NCBI RefSeq assembly: GCF_003234935.1
Contig: NZ_QKSB01000008.1
Coordinates: 1-64,000, forward strand
Origin: Putridiphycobacter roseus
GTDB taxonomy: Bacteria; Bacteroidota; Bacteroidia; Flavobacteriales_D; Crocinitomicaceae
Length of the DNA stretch: 64,000 bases
Direction of reading: 5' to 3'
Below the pieces are notes generated by a model. That model worked only from the letters and a program-made list of their open reading frames with translations. It ran no database searches and was not told the DNA's origin. Positions 26,023 to 37,281 of this stretch are shown in pieces (position 1 is the first letter of the stretch; every line of letters begins with the position of its first letter). The translations under genes and the position numbers were made by a program.

Positions 26023-28329
26023 TTAAAAACGCCATGAAAGCGCGATACTTGGCATAATAGGCAATTGATAAACTGTTTCTGCAGTCACCCTATTGATGTA
26101 AAATATATTTTCTTGGCTATAAGCATTTGTAACACCAGCAATAATTTCCCAACGCATGCGCTCATGTTTTTTAGATTCAATAGTCTTTTTAATATTAATG
26201 TCCAATCGGTGATAAGCTGGTAATCTACCTGTATTTAGGTTTTCATACAATAAAGTCAAATCTGAATTATTAGCAGTCACATAATTATCACCTACGGTAC
26301 TTATGGTTGGTACGTCTCCTACACCTGTCGTTTTCTTAAAAGGTAAGCCCGAACCTAAATTCCATCTTACACTTGCTTCCCAAGAGCCATCTTTACCAAA
26401 ATTATAAGTGGAAATTACATTTACATTATGTCTTCTATCAAAAACAGGGTAATACGTATCAAATCCATTCCAACGGGTAACTTTCCCTAAAGAGTATGCT
26501 GTCCAAAAATAAAACTTTTTAGTACTATATTTAAATACAAAATCAACCCCCATTGCTTGTCCATTTTCAATGATAAATTCTTTTTTAAATAAATCACTTT
26601 CATTGGCATTTTCAAATGTGTCTTCAAATAATTTATTTGGATTCAAATTCGTTAATTGAGTAAACCATTTATAATAACCTTCAATATTCAAGGACATTTT
26701 TTTAGTCAGATCATACTCTGTTCCAAAAATCAAATGATATGCTTTTTGTAATCCATTTTCAATATCTACAGTTTCGCCATTACTTTTAGTAAATTCTTTA
26801 GGATAGTTACTTGGTGAATTTAAAAATCCATAAAATAAGTTTACCACATCTCGATCCGAAGTTGTACTTACATAATTTTGGGTGAAATATCCACCCGCCA
26901 TTTTAATTCTCCAGTCTTCAGTTAAGTTATATTTAGCACCTATTCTTGGTTCTGGAGAGATAACATTCCCTTCAGGATATATTTGCAGACGTATACTAGG
27001 TTCAAAAACAAATCGGCCAGACACTTTTTTATAACTCAAATACAAACCTGCTTCCGGTTCATTATTTGTAAGCTGAATTGTTTTATTCTCACTATTTGAC
27101 GTCTTATAATCTGTCAAGAAATAATTAAATTGAAATCCAAAATCAATCTGACTTTTCTCCTTTAAAAAGTAAGTAAAATCAAAAGCCATTTCAAACCCCT
27201 TAATTGCGGAGTAACGTTCTGGTAATTCTAATTCATCTAGGGTAATATCATACTGGGAGTAATTTATTCTACCTTTCAAATATATTTGAGAAGATTGGGG
27301 TACAAAAGCAAAATTTGTCCCAACCCCATAACTGTTCCAATTTAAATCACTTACTGCTTGGTATTTCACTTGGTCATTAAAGGAAAAACCAAACACATTA
27401 AATTGGTTCCCACTGCTTCCTGCAAAAGAAACTTTGCCATACAGATCCATAAAATTAAATGGAAGTCCGTCCCCATCATTCACATATGGATAAATTGCTT
27501 TGGATGTTTGTTCTAAAAGCGACATTTTAGAGGAAAGAATAAAAGAAACATTATCTTTTTTAGACAAGGGGCCTTCTAATAAAACTTTAGTGGTAAATGG
27601 TGATAAACCAACCAATCCTGAAAGTCTTTTACTGTTCCCATCTCTATATTTAACATCCATAATAGAGGAAATTCTTCCACCATATTTTGCATTAAACCCA
27701 CCAGTATAAATATCTGCAGAACGAATTAAGTCGGTTTCAAATACTGAGAAAAACCCAATGGAGTGAAACGGGTTATAAATGGTCATTCCATCTAATAAAA
27801 TTTTATTTTGAATGGGTGTCCCCCCTCTTACGTACACTTGTCCACCTTGATCTCCCGTAGAAACCACTCCAGGTACGGTTTGAAAGTAAGTCGCAATATC
27901 TGCTTCCCCTCCTGTTGTTGGGACTCTTAAAATATCTTTCTGTGTTATTTTAATCACGGAAGTCTGCACGGAAGTCTTTTTTTCTTTTTGTGCACCACTC
28001 ACTTCCACTGTTTTCAGAAATTTCCCTAAATCTAAATCAATATTTAAATTTAAAATTTTATCTTTTTCAATAACAATTGTTTTTTCAAATTCAACAAATT
28101 CAACATTCGTCGCCGTTAGCGTATAGGTCCCAACTTTTATTTTTGGGATAGAATAAAAGCCATTAAAATCCGTATTCACTCCTAATTCTAATTCTTTAAT
28201 ATATACCCTTACAAATGGTATTGCGTTCCCATCTTCATTACTTTTAATAAATCCACGAACAGTTCCTGTTTGTCCAAATATTTGCAATGAACATAAAGTA
28301 ATGCTTAAAAAAATAAATATTTTTACCAT
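26023..28329 (-). CDS. TonB-dependent receptor
   Basis: The 768-residue protein has a signal peptide (to about 19), a carboxypeptidase-regulatory-like domain (about 22-105), a plug domain (about 120-235, with QTVPGVVSTGDQGGQVYVRGG and NKILLDGMTIYNPFH) and a beta-barrel ending in the required C-terminal Phe (ALSWRF). It would import a substrate across the outer membrane using TonB energy. There is no SusD gene beside it, so this is not a classic polysaccharide locus; siderophore, metal, peptide or other substrates are all possible. A TATATTTG -7 element precedes it. The small outer-membrane-like gene follows in the same direction. Confidence 0.92.
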   Translation of the reverse strand: MVKIFIFLSITLCSLQIFGQTGTVRGFIKSNEDGNAIPFVRVYIKELELGVNTDFNGFYSIPKIKVGTYTLTATNVEFVEFEKTIVIEKDKILNLNIDLDLGKFLKTVEVSGAQKEKKTSVQTSVIKITQKDILRVPTTGGEADIATYFQTVPGVVSTGDQGGQVYVRGGTPIQNKILLDGMTIYNPFHSIGFFSVFETDLIRSADIYTGGFNAKYGGRISSIMDVKYRDGNSKRLSGLVGLSPFTTKVLLEGPLSKKDNVSFILSSKMSLLEQTSKAIYPYVNDGDGLPFNFMDLYGKVSFAGSSGNQFNVFGFSFNDQVKYQAVSDLNWNSYGVGTNFAFVPQSSQIYLKGRINYSQYDITLDELELPERYSAIKGFEMAFDFTYFLKEKSQIDFGFQFNYFLTDYKTSNSENKTIQLTNNEPEAGLYLSYKKVSGRFVFEPSIRLQIYPEGNVISPEPRIGAKYNLTEDWRIKMAGGYFTQNYVSTTSDRDVVNLFYGFLNSPSNYPKEFTKSNGETVDIENGLQKAYHLIFGTEYDLTKKMSLNIEGYYKWFTQLTNLNPNKLFEDTFENANESDLFKKEFIIENGQAMGVDFVFKYSTKKFYFWTAYSLGKVTRWNGFDTYYPVFDRRHNVNVISTYNFGKDGSWEASVRWNLGSGLPFKKTTGVGDVPTISTVGDNYVTANNSDLTLLYENLNTGRLPAYHRLDINIKKTIESKKHERMRWEIIAGVTNAYSQENIFYINRVTAETVYQLPIMPSIALSWRF

Positions 28330-28346
28330 AAATTAACTTAAAAAGT

Positions 28347-28354
28347 CAAATATA
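28347..28354 (-). promoter_or_regulatory. Candidate -7 element of TonB receptor gene
   Basis: On the minus strand TATATTTG matches TAnnTTTG, 17 bases upstream of the receptor ATG. A TGTG word 20 bases farther upstream is one base from the TTTG -33 element. Confidence 0.5.
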
Positions 28355-28470
28355 GCATTTATATGTTTTATGCACACATTTTTTATCCTTCACTGAGTGA
28401 TGTGTATTATTTTATATATTATCGGTAAAAAATAAGTGAATATCATTAGCTTTATACCTTAATTCGCACC

Positions 28471-29061
28471 ATGATTGAACAACTTGAGCGCATAGACAGA
28501 AGCGTTTTTCTTTTTTTAAATGAGTTGGGACACCCATATTTAGACATGCCAATGTGGTATATCAGTTCCATTATTTTGTGGGTACCATTGTTTATCTTCT
28601 TCTTATACTATGCTTATAAAAAAGCTGGTTATCCATTTGTTTTGTATATCTTTTTTGGAATGGCATTTTGTGTTTTACTATCGGATAGAATTTCAGTTGA
28701 ATTTTTCAAAGAAATTTTTCAAAGAGTTAGGCCAACACATAATGAAGATATTCAGCATTTAGTCCATACTATTATTAAACCAAATGGGCATGAATATAGA
28801 GGCGGATTATACAGTTTTGTATCATCTCATGCTACCAATTTTTTTGCCATTGCTACCTTTCTTTTTTTTAATTTCAAGCAGTATAACAAGTTTTGGTGGT
28901 TAATTTTCCCTTGGGCTATTCTTATTGGTTATAGTAGAATATATTTAGGTGTACATTATCCAGCAGATATTATTGGTGGTGCTATTTTAGGCTGTACAAT
29001 TGGCATTTTCCTTTACAAAATTGGTAAATACGCTTTTAAATCGAAAACATGGTTAAAATAA
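28471..29061 (+). CDS. PAP2-family membrane phosphatase
   Basis: The 196-residue protein has five to six membrane helices and the three acid-phosphatase motifs of the PAP2 family: KEIFQRVRPTH (about 78-88), SFVSSHATNF with the catalytic His (about 114-123) and SRIYLGVHYPADIIGG (about 157-172). Such enzymes remove phosphate from undecaprenyl pyrophosphate, phosphatidylglycerol phosphate or lipid A; the substrate cannot be told. Its 3' end overlaps the fluoride channel gene by 13 bases, so both are co-transcribed. Confidence 0.88.
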   Translation: MIEQLERIDRSVFLFLNELGHPYLDMPMWYISSIILWVPLFIFFLYYAYKKAGYPFVLYIFFGMAFCVLLSDRISVEFFKEIFQRVRPTHNEDIQHLVHTIIKPNGHEYRGGLYSFVSSHATNFFAIATFLFFNFKQYNKFWWLIFPWAILIGYSRIYLGVHYPADIIGGAILGCTIGIFLYKIGKYAFKSKTWLK

Positions 29062-29414
29062 TACTCTATATATTTTTAGGAGGTGGCTTAGGTAGTTTAT
29101 CTCGTTTTGCTTTGAGTAAATCTACCTTTACTAGTCTACATCCTAAATTTCCAATTGGTACCCTTTTGGCTAATTTATTTGCCTGTCTGCTACTTGGACT
29201 TATCATTTATTTGTCCAGAGAAAAACTGGATCAGAATATATTCTTAAAATACTTTTTAGTGATTGGATTTTGTGGCGGCTTCTCTACCTTTTCTACTTTT
29301 GGATACGAAACAGTTCAATTGATGAAACAAGGCATGTATCTTTTAGCGTCTCTCAACATAGTATTAAGCTTGGGACTAGGATTTACGATACTATGGGCTT
29401 TAGTAAAAGCTTAG
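29049..29414 (+). CDS. crcB: Fluoride channel/exporter Fluc (CrcB)
   Basis: The 121-residue protein has four membrane helices and works as an antiparallel dimer that lets fluoride leave the cell. The signatures are GGGLGSLSRF near the N-terminus, GTLLANLFACLLLG with the pore Asn, and GFCGGFSTFSTFGYE with the fluoride-lining phenylalanines and central sodium site. It overlaps the PAP2 gene by 13 bases. No fluoride riboswitch was seen ahead of the pair. Its stop TAG shares three bases with the stop of the convergent gene (TTAG). Confidence 0.92.
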   Translation: MVKIILYIFLGGGLGSLSRFALSKSTFTSLHPKFPIGTLLANLFACLLLGLIIYLSREKLDQNIFLKYFLVIGFCGGFSTFSTFGYETVQLMKQGMYLLASLNIVLSLGLGFTILWALVKA

Positions 29415-30013
29415 CTTTTTGCCAATTTCTTAATCCTATCTTTTAATAAACGCCACAACAATTTAGCATCCTTTTCATTTAATTTTTTTCCAAATCCAAT
29501 GGATTTTCCATTTGCATCAAATATCAAAGCATCCGTTCCTTGGCGCCAGAACGCATTTTCATAATCGAAACCAAATGAAAAGGTTTTGTGCTCCACTAAA
29601 TCAAAGTTTTTCACATTATCAATAAAATATTTATTGGCTTTTCCATAAGAGAAAATCCCATGTTTAATGGTAATTTCATCTTTTGTGATTTGTATTAATT
29701 CCTTTCCTTTCCAAAGCCATAAAAAACCTTTGAGTACTTTAAATTCAAAATACATCCAGAAAGCAACAAAAACTAATAAATAAATCTTTTGATTTCTTAA
29801 AACCTCGGTAATATCTCCTTCAATTTGTGAATTATCAATACTATCCATTCCAAAGAACAACAAATAGATCATATAAAAACCGATAATGGTAAAAGCCATT
29901 AACCAAGCAAACAACAATGCTTCTTTCCATCTTTCTTTCAGCGGACTTATAATTACCTTACAATTGTCTTTTTCATCAATAACCAAAATTCGATTCCCAA
30001 TTGATTTTTCCAT
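29411..30013 (-). CDS. Two-helix membrane protein, PH-like domain, unknown function
   Basis: The 200-residue protein has two membrane helices (about 31-53 and 78-96) and a C-terminal soluble part with alternating strands (ELIQITKDEITIKHGIFSYGKANKYFIDNVKNFDL), which resembles bacterial PH-like membrane proteins. No enzymatic motif is visible. The gene's last bases overlap the stop of crcB on the opposite strand. It starts only 64 bases from the end of the next minus-strand gene and must have a promoter in or near that gene's terminator. Confidence 0.6.
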   Translation of the reverse strand: MEKSIGNRILVIDEKDNCKVIISPLKERWKEALLFAWLMAFTIIGFYMIYLLFFGMDSIDNSQIEGDITEVLRNQKIYLLVFVAFWMYFEFKVLKGFLWLWKGKELIQITKDEITIKHGIFSYGKANKYFIDNVKNFDLVEHKTFSFGFDYENAFWRQGTDALIFDANGKSIGFGKKLNEKDAKLLWRLLKDRIKKLAKS

Positions 30014-30023
30014 TTTGCAAAAA

Positions 30024-30055
30024 TAAAAAAAGGGAAGACCTAACTTCCCTTTTTA
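30024..30055 (-). terminator. Terminator of the type B sorting-domain gene
   Basis: The arms AAAAGGGAAG and CTTCCCTTTT pair perfectly around a six-base loop, with A- and T-runs on both sides. It lies just downstream of the large secreted protein gene on the minus strand. Confidence 0.85.
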
Positions 30056-30077
30056 TTAAAATATATTTCTTATGCGG

Positions 30078-33000
30078 TTATTTCATCATCAAGATTGTGC
30101 CTTTAAAATCGTATCTATTATCATTTACGATATCTTTTGCATCAATAATCCAAACATAATTTCCGTCGGGTACTAACTTTCCGTTATTCCCGTATGTTCC
30201 GTCCCATTCTCCATCTTTATCAAAAGATTCAAACACCAATTCTCCCCATCTATTATAAATGGTTAGGTGAAAATCGTACACATCAATACCGTCAATATAA
30301 ACACGCCATGTATTATTAAATTGATCCCCATCTGGCGTAAAAATATTAGGTGCATATACATTCACATCATTCAAAACAGATATGGTACCGGTAGTAGCAT
30401 CTGTACAGGCATTTTCATTCCAAACTTGTAATTCAATTGGAAATATACCAGGAACTCCTTCTGGATATTTAATCACTGGGTTTTGATCTCCACTACTAGA
30501 AGGTATTGGTCCCCCGGTAAAGGTCCACAACCATGCTGTAGGATCCCCTTGAGAAAGATCTGTAAAAGTTGCGACTGTGCTAAATATTGACAATGAATTT
30601 GGGGATGCCATAAACTTAGCTACTGGTAATTCAAAAACTTCAATATTATTATTAATGTCTCCATAATAATTACAACCATAATCCGAGGTCATTTCCACCG
30701 AAACACTATAGATACCAGGTTGCTCAATACTATGTTCTAAATTTGCAGCGCCATTGGTTGTTTTTGTTGCATTCCCTAAAAAATCCCATTTAGTGGAAAC
30801 CAAACTACTAACCGGGCTTTGGGCAGTACCATTACTATAACTTACATTATTAATTATAAATTCTAACTCAGAACATCCTTCCACTTTATCTTTTCCAGTT
30901 GTATTGTCAAAATAATAATCAAATACAATTGGTGCAGGTGTTGAAATCACAACAAAAGTATCAATAGAAGGAGACCCACAAGCTTCGGACATATTAACAA
31001 ATAAAGTATCCGTATTTTGAGGCACATAATTTACCGCAATACCAGTTCCTAAACCATTACTCCAATTAAAAGTATATGTTCCATTCCCTCCAGTTCCGGC
31101 TACTGAAAGTGCAATTGGTTCATCTGGACAGATAACTTCTGGTGGTGAGATATACGTAAAGGACAAAGGATCAGGCTCACCTATTATTACAGTAGTATCC
31201 GCTGTACATCCCGCACCATTCAAACCACTAGCGAGCACTAAGTCATAGGAACCTGCAAACAAACCATTAAAATTCATCATACTTTGAAAAGTCAACCCGC
31301 CATCATTAGAATATGAGTTCGCACTTGGTGAAGAAAGAACAATTGAACCTGTATTAAGTGTATAACAATCTACATCCGTTAAAACAACATTGATTGGCAA
31401 TGCAATAATCGTCACATTAACAAAAGCAGACAAGGAACAAGTTAAACTATCAATTCTGTACTCATATAAACCAGCAACCATTGTACCTGGATCAACAGGC
31501 ATGGCAATTGGGTTTCCACTTGGATCAAACCAATTCCCAGTATTCATTGGCGTACCAGCTAAGTGAGTAAATAAATCTTCCGGCATTCCATCCAAACAAA
31601 AACTAACCATAGTATCTTGACCTGGATCTAGAACTGGGCCTAAAAATACTTCCACATCATCTGTAGTTATACAATCAGGATGTCCAACTGGATAAGAAGT
31701 CAAGGTATAAGTGGTTTGAACTGGTGGATCCACTACTGGATTCACCACATTTGGATTTCCTATAATATTTGCAGTAGGTGTCCAAGAAAAATTAAAACCA
31801 CCATAACAATCAGCAACCACACTTTGTGGATTAGTATTTGGAAATCCAATCACGCCATCAGAGTAAATTAAACTGCCATCAGGTGCATATAAATAGATTT
31901 CACATTCACCAATAAAATTCCCCGTATTGTTAAAATCGAGTGTTATCGTTTCACCATGTGTCATTGGCAATGTAATCCAAATAGAATCTGCGGGTGGACC
32001 AGGATAGTTAACTGTACCACCAGCCACTGTAGTAATATCAATAGTATTTCCATTCCAAGAATCCCCAAATGAATCAAATAATAACAATCTATAATCGCAA
32101 GGATCATCTGTTGGTCCAATTGCGATTGGAGAGCCACCACACATAGTAGTATCTAACCCAGCTGAAATATAAGTTAAACCATCCACTGTAATTGTAATCG
32201 TAGAATCAAAAGTACATCCAAAGTTATTGGTTGCAAAATAAGTATAATCGTAAGACCCTGCAATGGTTGGCGTAACTGTAATTGTATTTAGGTCTGCAGA
32301 GTTTGACGCAATATAAGGACTAGATAAATCCCAATAAGAGGAATCTGAATTACCACCTGTTGTAGGGGTAAATATAGTAGCAGGTGGATACAAAGCGGGA
32401 TCAAAATTAATCGACCACCCAGGTATTGAACCATCATCTCCGCCCCATAAATCGGTAAATAGTAAATTCCATGTTCCGTTAATTGGACAACCATCTAGAG
32501 CTGCAAAACCAAGCGGGTCAACAGGTAAGTAATTTCCAGATGGAATGGAAGTCCCACCATTTGGATTTGCTACTGTATTTCCATTTGCAACAGCTTGAAC
32601 CCATGTTTCTGTAGACGTTGCATCAAAACAGTAATTCCATGGCACACCAAAAGTTGTTGGATCTACACAGTCAATGGCGCTAGACGTTACCGGGCTACCC
32701 AAGTCTATTCCGCCGCCACCTTGCTGGTGTAAGGTCATGATTTGACCCGTTGGACATTGTACTTGCAATACAAAATCACCAATAAAAGAATGTTCAATAT
32801 CTACACAAACACTAAATACATCTGGATTAGCATTATCTAATATTATATTTGAAAAACCAGTAATTGCCAAAGGCGTTGGTTGAACCACCCCAGTTACATC
32901 TTCCATACAATTATCACTATTCTGCACACTGAGTGGAAAACCAGACCATGTGGAATCATAATAAGTAGGATTTGCATTTAACGTAATGGATTCTCCAATA

Positions 33001-33827
33001 CAAAGTGTAGTATCAAAAGGAAAAGGGATAAATGTAGGATAAGTTGAAACATAAACTCGAATGTCAGTAGCATTTGAGTTTACGCATCCATTATCATCTA
33101 ACACCACTAATTGAACAATATACTCTCCCGGATTTGAAAAATAATGTGTAATTGGACCACCGGTACTTATGGTATCATTATCTGTTCCATCTTGCCATTG
33201 CCAAATCCATTTCTCTAAAGTAAAAAGTCCACTCGGACCAGCAGTAGAACCATTATCTTGGAAAGTAACTGTTTCCCCAACACAAATGGCGATAGAATCT
33301 CCAGCTGCATTGTCGGCATTTACAATCATGCCAATTGCATTTGGCGGATCACATGGTGTTGCACATGAGACCGTACAAGAAAAATCGCCAACCCCTTGAT
33401 TATTGGAATTAAAAACTATGGTTAAGCAACCATTACCAGCAGGATTTAAAGCTAAATTTGCTCCAAAAACATCTCCAGCAGATAAATCTCCAGCATAATA
33501 AGTTCCTAAGGTAAAAGCTGGATCTGCTGTTGCAGCATTATAAATGGTAATATTATCTGCATTCGTAGTATTAGGAACAGTACTCGTATTTGTTCCATCA
33601 AGTGAAAAAATAGTCCAAACTAGAGAAATGTAATCTCCTGGTGTATTAGGACAAATGGTTAGCGTTTGATTTTCATTAAGACCGTAAGGGCCTCCAGCAC
33701 CTGTACCCCCTGAATCAAAGACAGTTTCCTGACAAGTTGTCGAGTTAAAAGTTGTCCCCATAATGAGTTGGCCGTACGAATCCAACACAAAAAAGATGGA
33801 ACAAAATAATAAAAATAGGTATTTCAT
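30078..33827 (-). CDS. Giant secreted protein with type B T9SS C-terminal domain
   Basis: The 1249-residue protein has a signal peptide (to about 19), a CUB-like domain (about 25-155), a PKD domain (about 170-260), a proprotein-convertase-P-like region (about 310-480, with SFIGDFVLQVQCPTG and WNLLFTDLWGGDDGSIPGW), many beta-sandwich repeats and a C-terminal type B sorting domain (about 1155-1249; PNIFTPDGDQFNNTW, IYNRWGELVF, PDGNYVWIIDA). This gliding-motility-associated C-terminal domain marks export by the T9SS. Cys pairs and Asp-rich loops suggest calcium- or disulfide-stabilised folds. Adhesin or matrix roles are plausible; no catalytic site was seen. It is a single-gene unit. Confidence 0.88.
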   Translation of the reverse strand: MKYLFLLFCSIFFVLDSYGQLIMGTTFNSTTCQETVFDSGGTGAGGPYGLNENQTLTICPNTPGDYISLVWTIFSLDGTNTSTVPNTTNADNITIYNAATADPAFTLGTYYAGDLSAGDVFGANLALNPAGNGCLTIVFNSNNQGVGDFSCTVSCATPCDPPNAIGMIVNADNAAGDSIAICVGETVTFQDNGSTAGPSGLFTLEKWIWQWQDGTDNDTISTGGPITHYFSNPGEYIVQLVVLDDNGCVNSNATDIRVYVSTYPTFIPFPFDTTLCIGESITLNANPTYYDSTWSGFPLSVQNSDNCMEDVTGVVQPTPLAITGFSNIILDNANPDVFSVCVDIEHSFIGDFVLQVQCPTGQIMTLHQQGGGGIDLGSPVTSSAIDCVDPTTFGVPWNYCFDATSTETWVQAVANGNTVANPNGGTSIPSGNYLPVDPLGFAALDGCPINGTWNLLFTDLWGGDDGSIPGWSINFDPALYPPATIFTPTTGGNSDSSYWDLSSPYIASNSADLNTITVTPTIAGSYDYTYFATNNFGCTFDSTITITVDGLTYISAGLDTTMCGGSPIAIGPTDDPCDYRLLLFDSFGDSWNGNTIDITTVAGGTVNYPGPPADSIWITLPMTHGETITLDFNNTGNFIGECEIYLYAPDGSLIYSDGVIGFPNTNPQSVVADCYGGFNFSWTPTANIIGNPNVVNPVVDPPVQTTYTLTSYPVGHPDCITTDDVEVFLGPVLDPGQDTMVSFCLDGMPEDLFTHLAGTPMNTGNWFDPSGNPIAMPVDPGTMVAGLYEYRIDSLTCSLSAFVNVTIIALPINVVLTDVDCYTLNTGSIVLSSPSANSYSNDGGLTFQSMMNFNGLFAGSYDLVLASGLNGAGCTADTTVIIGEPDPLSFTYISPPEVICPDEPIALSVAGTGGNGTYTFNWSNGLGTGIAVNYVPQNTDTLFVNMSEACGSPSIDTFVVISTPAPIVFDYYFDNTTGKDKVEGCSELEFIINNVSYSNGTAQSPVSSLVSTKWDFLGNATKTTNGAANLEHSIEQPGIYSVSVEMTSDYGCNYYGDINNNIEVFELPVAKFMASPNSLSIFSTVATFTDLSQGDPTAWLWTFTGGPIPSSSGDQNPVIKYPEGVPGIFPIELQVWNENACTDATTGTISVLNDVNVYAPNIFTPDGDQFNNTWRVYIDGIDVYDFHLTIYNRWGELVFESFDKDGEWDGTYGNNGKLVPDGNYVWIIDAKDIVNDNRYDFKGTILMMK

Positions 33828-33900
33828 GATACTAAGATAACAGTTTTATAGCAAAAAGACGAGACATTTTACAATCAGTTGCCAACAACGTGTTATAAAA

Positions 33901-35751
33901 TTACCAAGAAATGAATTCTAAGTTATAATTTTTATAGGCAATGATACAAACCGCAATATTTTCTTTGCCATCCATTGGTGTGACAGCAGAAAACTCAAAA
34001 TTATTTTGAACCAGATCTAATTGGTGCTGTGCCAAATAATTATCAAAATTTTCACCATATAAATAAAGGGCACTCAAAAAGTAATACCCAATATCAAACC
34101 CTTGCACACCTGAGACCGTTGGATCAATACCATATTTTTTTCTATATACAATATTTAAATTATTTACCTCATTGGAATCTTCGTTTAAGAAACGATAGGA
34201 AGCGTAATGCTGCTGTGTTCTCATGCGGTGTTTCATATCAATATCATCAATTTTATTCCAATCCTCCAATCCACAAACAATTACCTTTAAATTTTTTGCA
34301 TAAGTATTTGAATTTAAAAAATTATTTAGTTGTGTAAAAACTGAAGTCACAAACGTCACATCAGTAGATGGTACAATAACAATATTTACGGTATCTTTTC
34401 TCAGTTTATAATTAAATTCTTTTCCGCTACTAGAAACCATATTAATCTCAACCAAAGTCGCAGAATTGGTTCCTGGTTTTTTAACCGCAGCATTATATCT
34501 TAATTTAGTATGTTCATACAAGGCCATATCCGAATCCAAATTAGGCTTTACAATGGCAATATGATACGGACTATAACTATCCACAATATAATCCACCATT
34601 CCATCCATCTGTGACATGTGTGAACCAGTAGTTTTATAAATAAATGGATTGCGATACAAAACTTGATTGGTAGTATTTACCGGTAACACCATAGGCACTT
34701 TATGGATTTTGCAATAGTTTGCTACAATATCAATAGAGCCAGAAAAGAAAGGCCCTACGATCATATCCATATCTGTAAATTCACTTTTCTTCAATATAGA
34801 TTTAACCACTGTAGTGTCTCTTTTTGTATCATACACGTAAATTTGCGCGTTAAGTCCTGCTTTTGACAAAGAGTCAGCCGCCAATAAAAACCCATGGTAA
34901 AAGTCAGCTGCAATCGCCGTAATTGGATATAGTTTTTCTAATTCTCCAATCTTAATTGGCTTGTTCATATAAGACTTATTTACTTCGGTCATTAAAGGAA
35001 GCAATAAGGCTATTTTATAAACTGGTTTTTTAATTATTTCTTTTGAACCTATTGGTTTTGGAGAAAAAATAAAATTTGTATCCACAAGATTCGCATTAAT
35101 ATCATAATTCACCTTTTTGACGGGTACAATTATTACATCTCCCACTTTTAAATTTTCGACAGATTTTTTATTTAACTTTCGAATATCATCTGGCGTAACC
35201 ATGTATCTTTTTGCAATAGCATACAAAGTTTCGTGCGCCAAAACGACATGCTCCACCAAGGTATCCTCCTTAAATGTGCTTAAGTCTTTTTTAGCGGTAA
35301 CTTCAGGATCATCCAGTAAAACTTCCTTTACCTCCTCGATTTCACTTGACTCATTTTGTTTTGGCAAAATAATTATCTGTCCAATAGCAATATCACTTTC
35401 TTTCAAGGATGGATTAATATTTTTTAAAACAGGAACACTGGTATTATATTTAGCAGCAATCCGGTATAAAGTCTCCCCTTTTAAAACGACATGTTTTTGA
35501 TAATATTTCTTATTATCATAGGATACGGGAACCAATAATTTTTGACCAACTTGTAGTCCGTTATCAATCCCCTCGTTTGCAGCCGTAATTTCTTCAATAG
35601 GCACATTGAATTTTTTATGGATACCATACAAAGTTTGCTTTTTCTCAACATAATGAACAAAATATTTCTTTCCATTAATTGTTTCTACGCTTTGCTGTGC
35701 AAACCCTGCAAGACTTATACTGATTAAAAATACTACTAATAATTGTTTCAT
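33901..35751 (-). CDS. Exported LysM protein with periplasmic-binding-like domain
   Basis: A signal peptide is followed by three LysM repeats (about 22-70, 77-125 and 165-212), each with the [16 protein letters not shown] core, then a type I periplasmic-binding-protein fold (about 245-615; [23 protein letters not shown]). LysM binds peptidoglycan; the second domain resembles amino acid ABC substrate-binding proteins. It may be a cell-wall-tethered sensor or scaffold. I place the start at 35751, where ATG overlaps the guaA stop as ATGA; a second ATG six bases upstream (35757) is possible. It is co-transcribed behind guaA, although the functional link is unclear. Confidence 0.82.
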   Translation of the reverse strand: MKQLLVVFLISISLAGFAQQSVETINGKKYFVHYVEKKQTLYGIHKKFNVPIEEITAANEGIDNGLQVGQKLLVPVSYDNKKYYQKHVVLKGETLYRIAAKYNTSVPVLKNINPSLKESDIAIGQIIILPKQNESSEIEEVKEVLLDDPEVTAKKDLSTFKEDTLVEHVVLAHETLYAIAKRYMVTPDDIRKLNKKSVENLKVGDVIIVPVKKVNYDINANLVDTNFIFSPKPIGSKEIIKKPVYKIALLLPLMTEVNKSYMNKPIKIGELEKLYPITAIAADFYHGFLLAADSLSKAGLNAQIYVYDTKRDTTVVKSILKKSEFTDMDMIVGPFFSGSIDIVANYCKIHKVPMVLPVNTTNQVLYRNPFIYKTTGSHMSQMDGMVDYIVDSYSPYHIAIVKPNLDSDMALYEHTKLRYNAAVKKPGTNSATLVEINMVSSSGKEFNYKLRKDTVNIVIVPSTDVTFVTSVFTQLNNFLNSNTYAKNLKVIVCGLEDWNKIDDIDMKHRMRTQQHYASYRFLNEDSNEVNNLNIVYRKKYGIDPTVSGVQGFDIGYYFLSALYLYGENFDNYLAQHQLDLVQNNFEFSAVTPMDGKENIAVCIIAYKNYNLEFISW

Positions 35752-37277
35752 TCCCATTCTATAGTTGCTGGCGGTTTAGAACTGATATCATAAGTCACCC
35801 TATTAATACCTTTCACACCATTAATTATCTTGTTTGATATCTCCGCTAAAAAGTCATAAGGTAGATGTACCCAATCCGCAGTCATACCATCTGTTGATTC
35901 TACTGCACGCAAAGCTACCGCTTTCTCATAGGTTCTTTCATCCCCCATTACACCAACAGATTGTACCGGCAATAGAATAACTCCTGCTTGCCAAACCTTA
36001 TCGTATAAATCCCATTTTTTCAACCCACTAATAAAGATATGGTCAACCTCTTGCAAAATCCGTACCTTTTCTTTCGTGATATCGCCTAAAATTCTAATTC
36101 CAAGTCCTGGACCAGGAAATGGGTGACGACCAATAATTATTTCTGGAATTTCTAAAGAACGTCCTACTCTTCGCACTTCATCTTTAAATAATAAACGTAA
36201 AGGCTCTACCACCTTTAACTTCATAAAATCAGGCAAACCACCTACATTATGATGCGACTTTATGGTCGCTGAAGGTCCACCGGTAGCAGAAACGGATTCA
36301 ATAACATCTGGATAAATAGTTCCCTGACCTAACCATTTAGCACCTTCTACTTTATGAGATTCTTCATCAAAAACTTCAATGAACATTCCCCCAATAATTT
36401 TTCTTTTCTTTTCTGGATCAGACTCTCCGACTAAGGCTTCGTAAAATCTATCGGCAGCATCTACTCCTTTTACATTTAAACCTAATCCTTTATAGGATTC
36501 CAACACGGTTGCATACTCATCTTTTCTTAACAAACCATTATCCACGAAAATACAATGTAAATTAGTACCAATCGCTTTATTTAATAGAAAAGCCGCAACA
36601 GATGAATCAACACCACCAGACAAGCCCATGATCACTTTATCATTACCCAACTTTTCTTTTAAAGCCTTCACTGTTGATTCCACAAAAGCATCAGGTGTCC
36701 AATCTTGTGAACACTTACAGATACCTACAATAAAATTCTCTAGTAATTTTTGACCATCTAAACTATGGTATACTTCTGGGTGAAATTGAATCCCATAAGT
36801 CGCTTCATCTTTAATTTTAAACCCTGCAAACTCCACATCATGGGTACTACAAATCTTTTCGAAATTAGCTGGCAACTTCGCTATGGTATCCCCATGACTC
36901 ATCCAAACTTGTGAATTTGATGCGACACCTTTCATCAAGCTATCCTCACTAACAAAGTTTAAATTTGCACGACCATACTCTCTGATTTCGGAAGGCAACA
37001 CTTCGCCACCAAAATTTTGGGCCAAATACTGGGCTCCAAAACAAACACCTAACAAAGGTATTTTTCCTTTATATTTTTCAACTTGCGGTTTTGGCGATTT
37101 CTCATCTCGTACTGAAAACGGACTACCTGACAAGATAACCCCCTTTACAGCATCATCCAAATCAGGTGCTTTATCCCAAGGATGAATTTCACAATAAACA
37201 TTAAGTTCTCGTAATCTTCTAGCAATTAATTGCGTATACTGAGAACCAAAATCAAGGATTAAAATTGTTTCTTTCAT
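35748..37277 (-). CDS. guaA: GMP synthase (glutamine-hydrolysing)
   Basis: The 509-residue enzyme converts XMP to GMP. The N-terminal class I glutaminase holds the catalytic Cys in [13 protein letters not shown] and the His/Glu in QFHPEVYHS; the ATP-pyrophosphatase motif [13 protein letters not shown] is near residues 220-232 and the C-terminal dimerisation domain ends [12 protein letters not shown]. Length and motifs are complete. A TATCTTTG -7 element lies only four bases before the ATG, suggesting a nearly leaderless transcript. The LysM gene overlaps its stop codon. Confidence 0.97.
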   Translation of the reverse strand: MKETILILDFGSQYTQLIARRLRELNVYCEIHPWDKAPDLDDAVKGVILSGSPFSVRDEKSPKPQVEKYKGKIPLLGVCFGAQYLAQNFGGEVLPSEIREYGRANLNFVSEDSLMKGVASNSQVWMSHGDTIAKLPANFEKICSTHDVEFAGFKIKDEATYGIQFHPEVYHSLDGQKLLENFIVGICKCSQDWTPDAFVESTVKALKEKLGNDKVIMGLSGGVDSSVAAFLLNKAIGTNLHCIFVDNGLLRKDEYATVLESYKGLGLNVKGVDAADRFYEALVGESDPEKKRKIIGGMFIEVFDEESHKVEGAKWLGQGTIYPDVIESVSATGGPSATIKSHHNVGGLPDFMKLKVVEPLRLLFKDEVRRVGRSLEIPEIIIGRHPFPGPGLGIRILGDITKEKVRILQEVDHIFISGLKKWDLYDKVWQAGVILLPVQSVGVMGDERTYEKAVALRAVESTDGMTADWVHLPYDFLAEISNKIINGVKGINRVTYDISSKPPATIEWE

Positions 37278-37281
37278 TGGG

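Noticed and set aside
26023..28329. Polysaccharide utilisation locus
   Set aside because: No SusD-like gene, glycoside hydrolase or hybrid sensor lies beside the TonB-dependent receptor.
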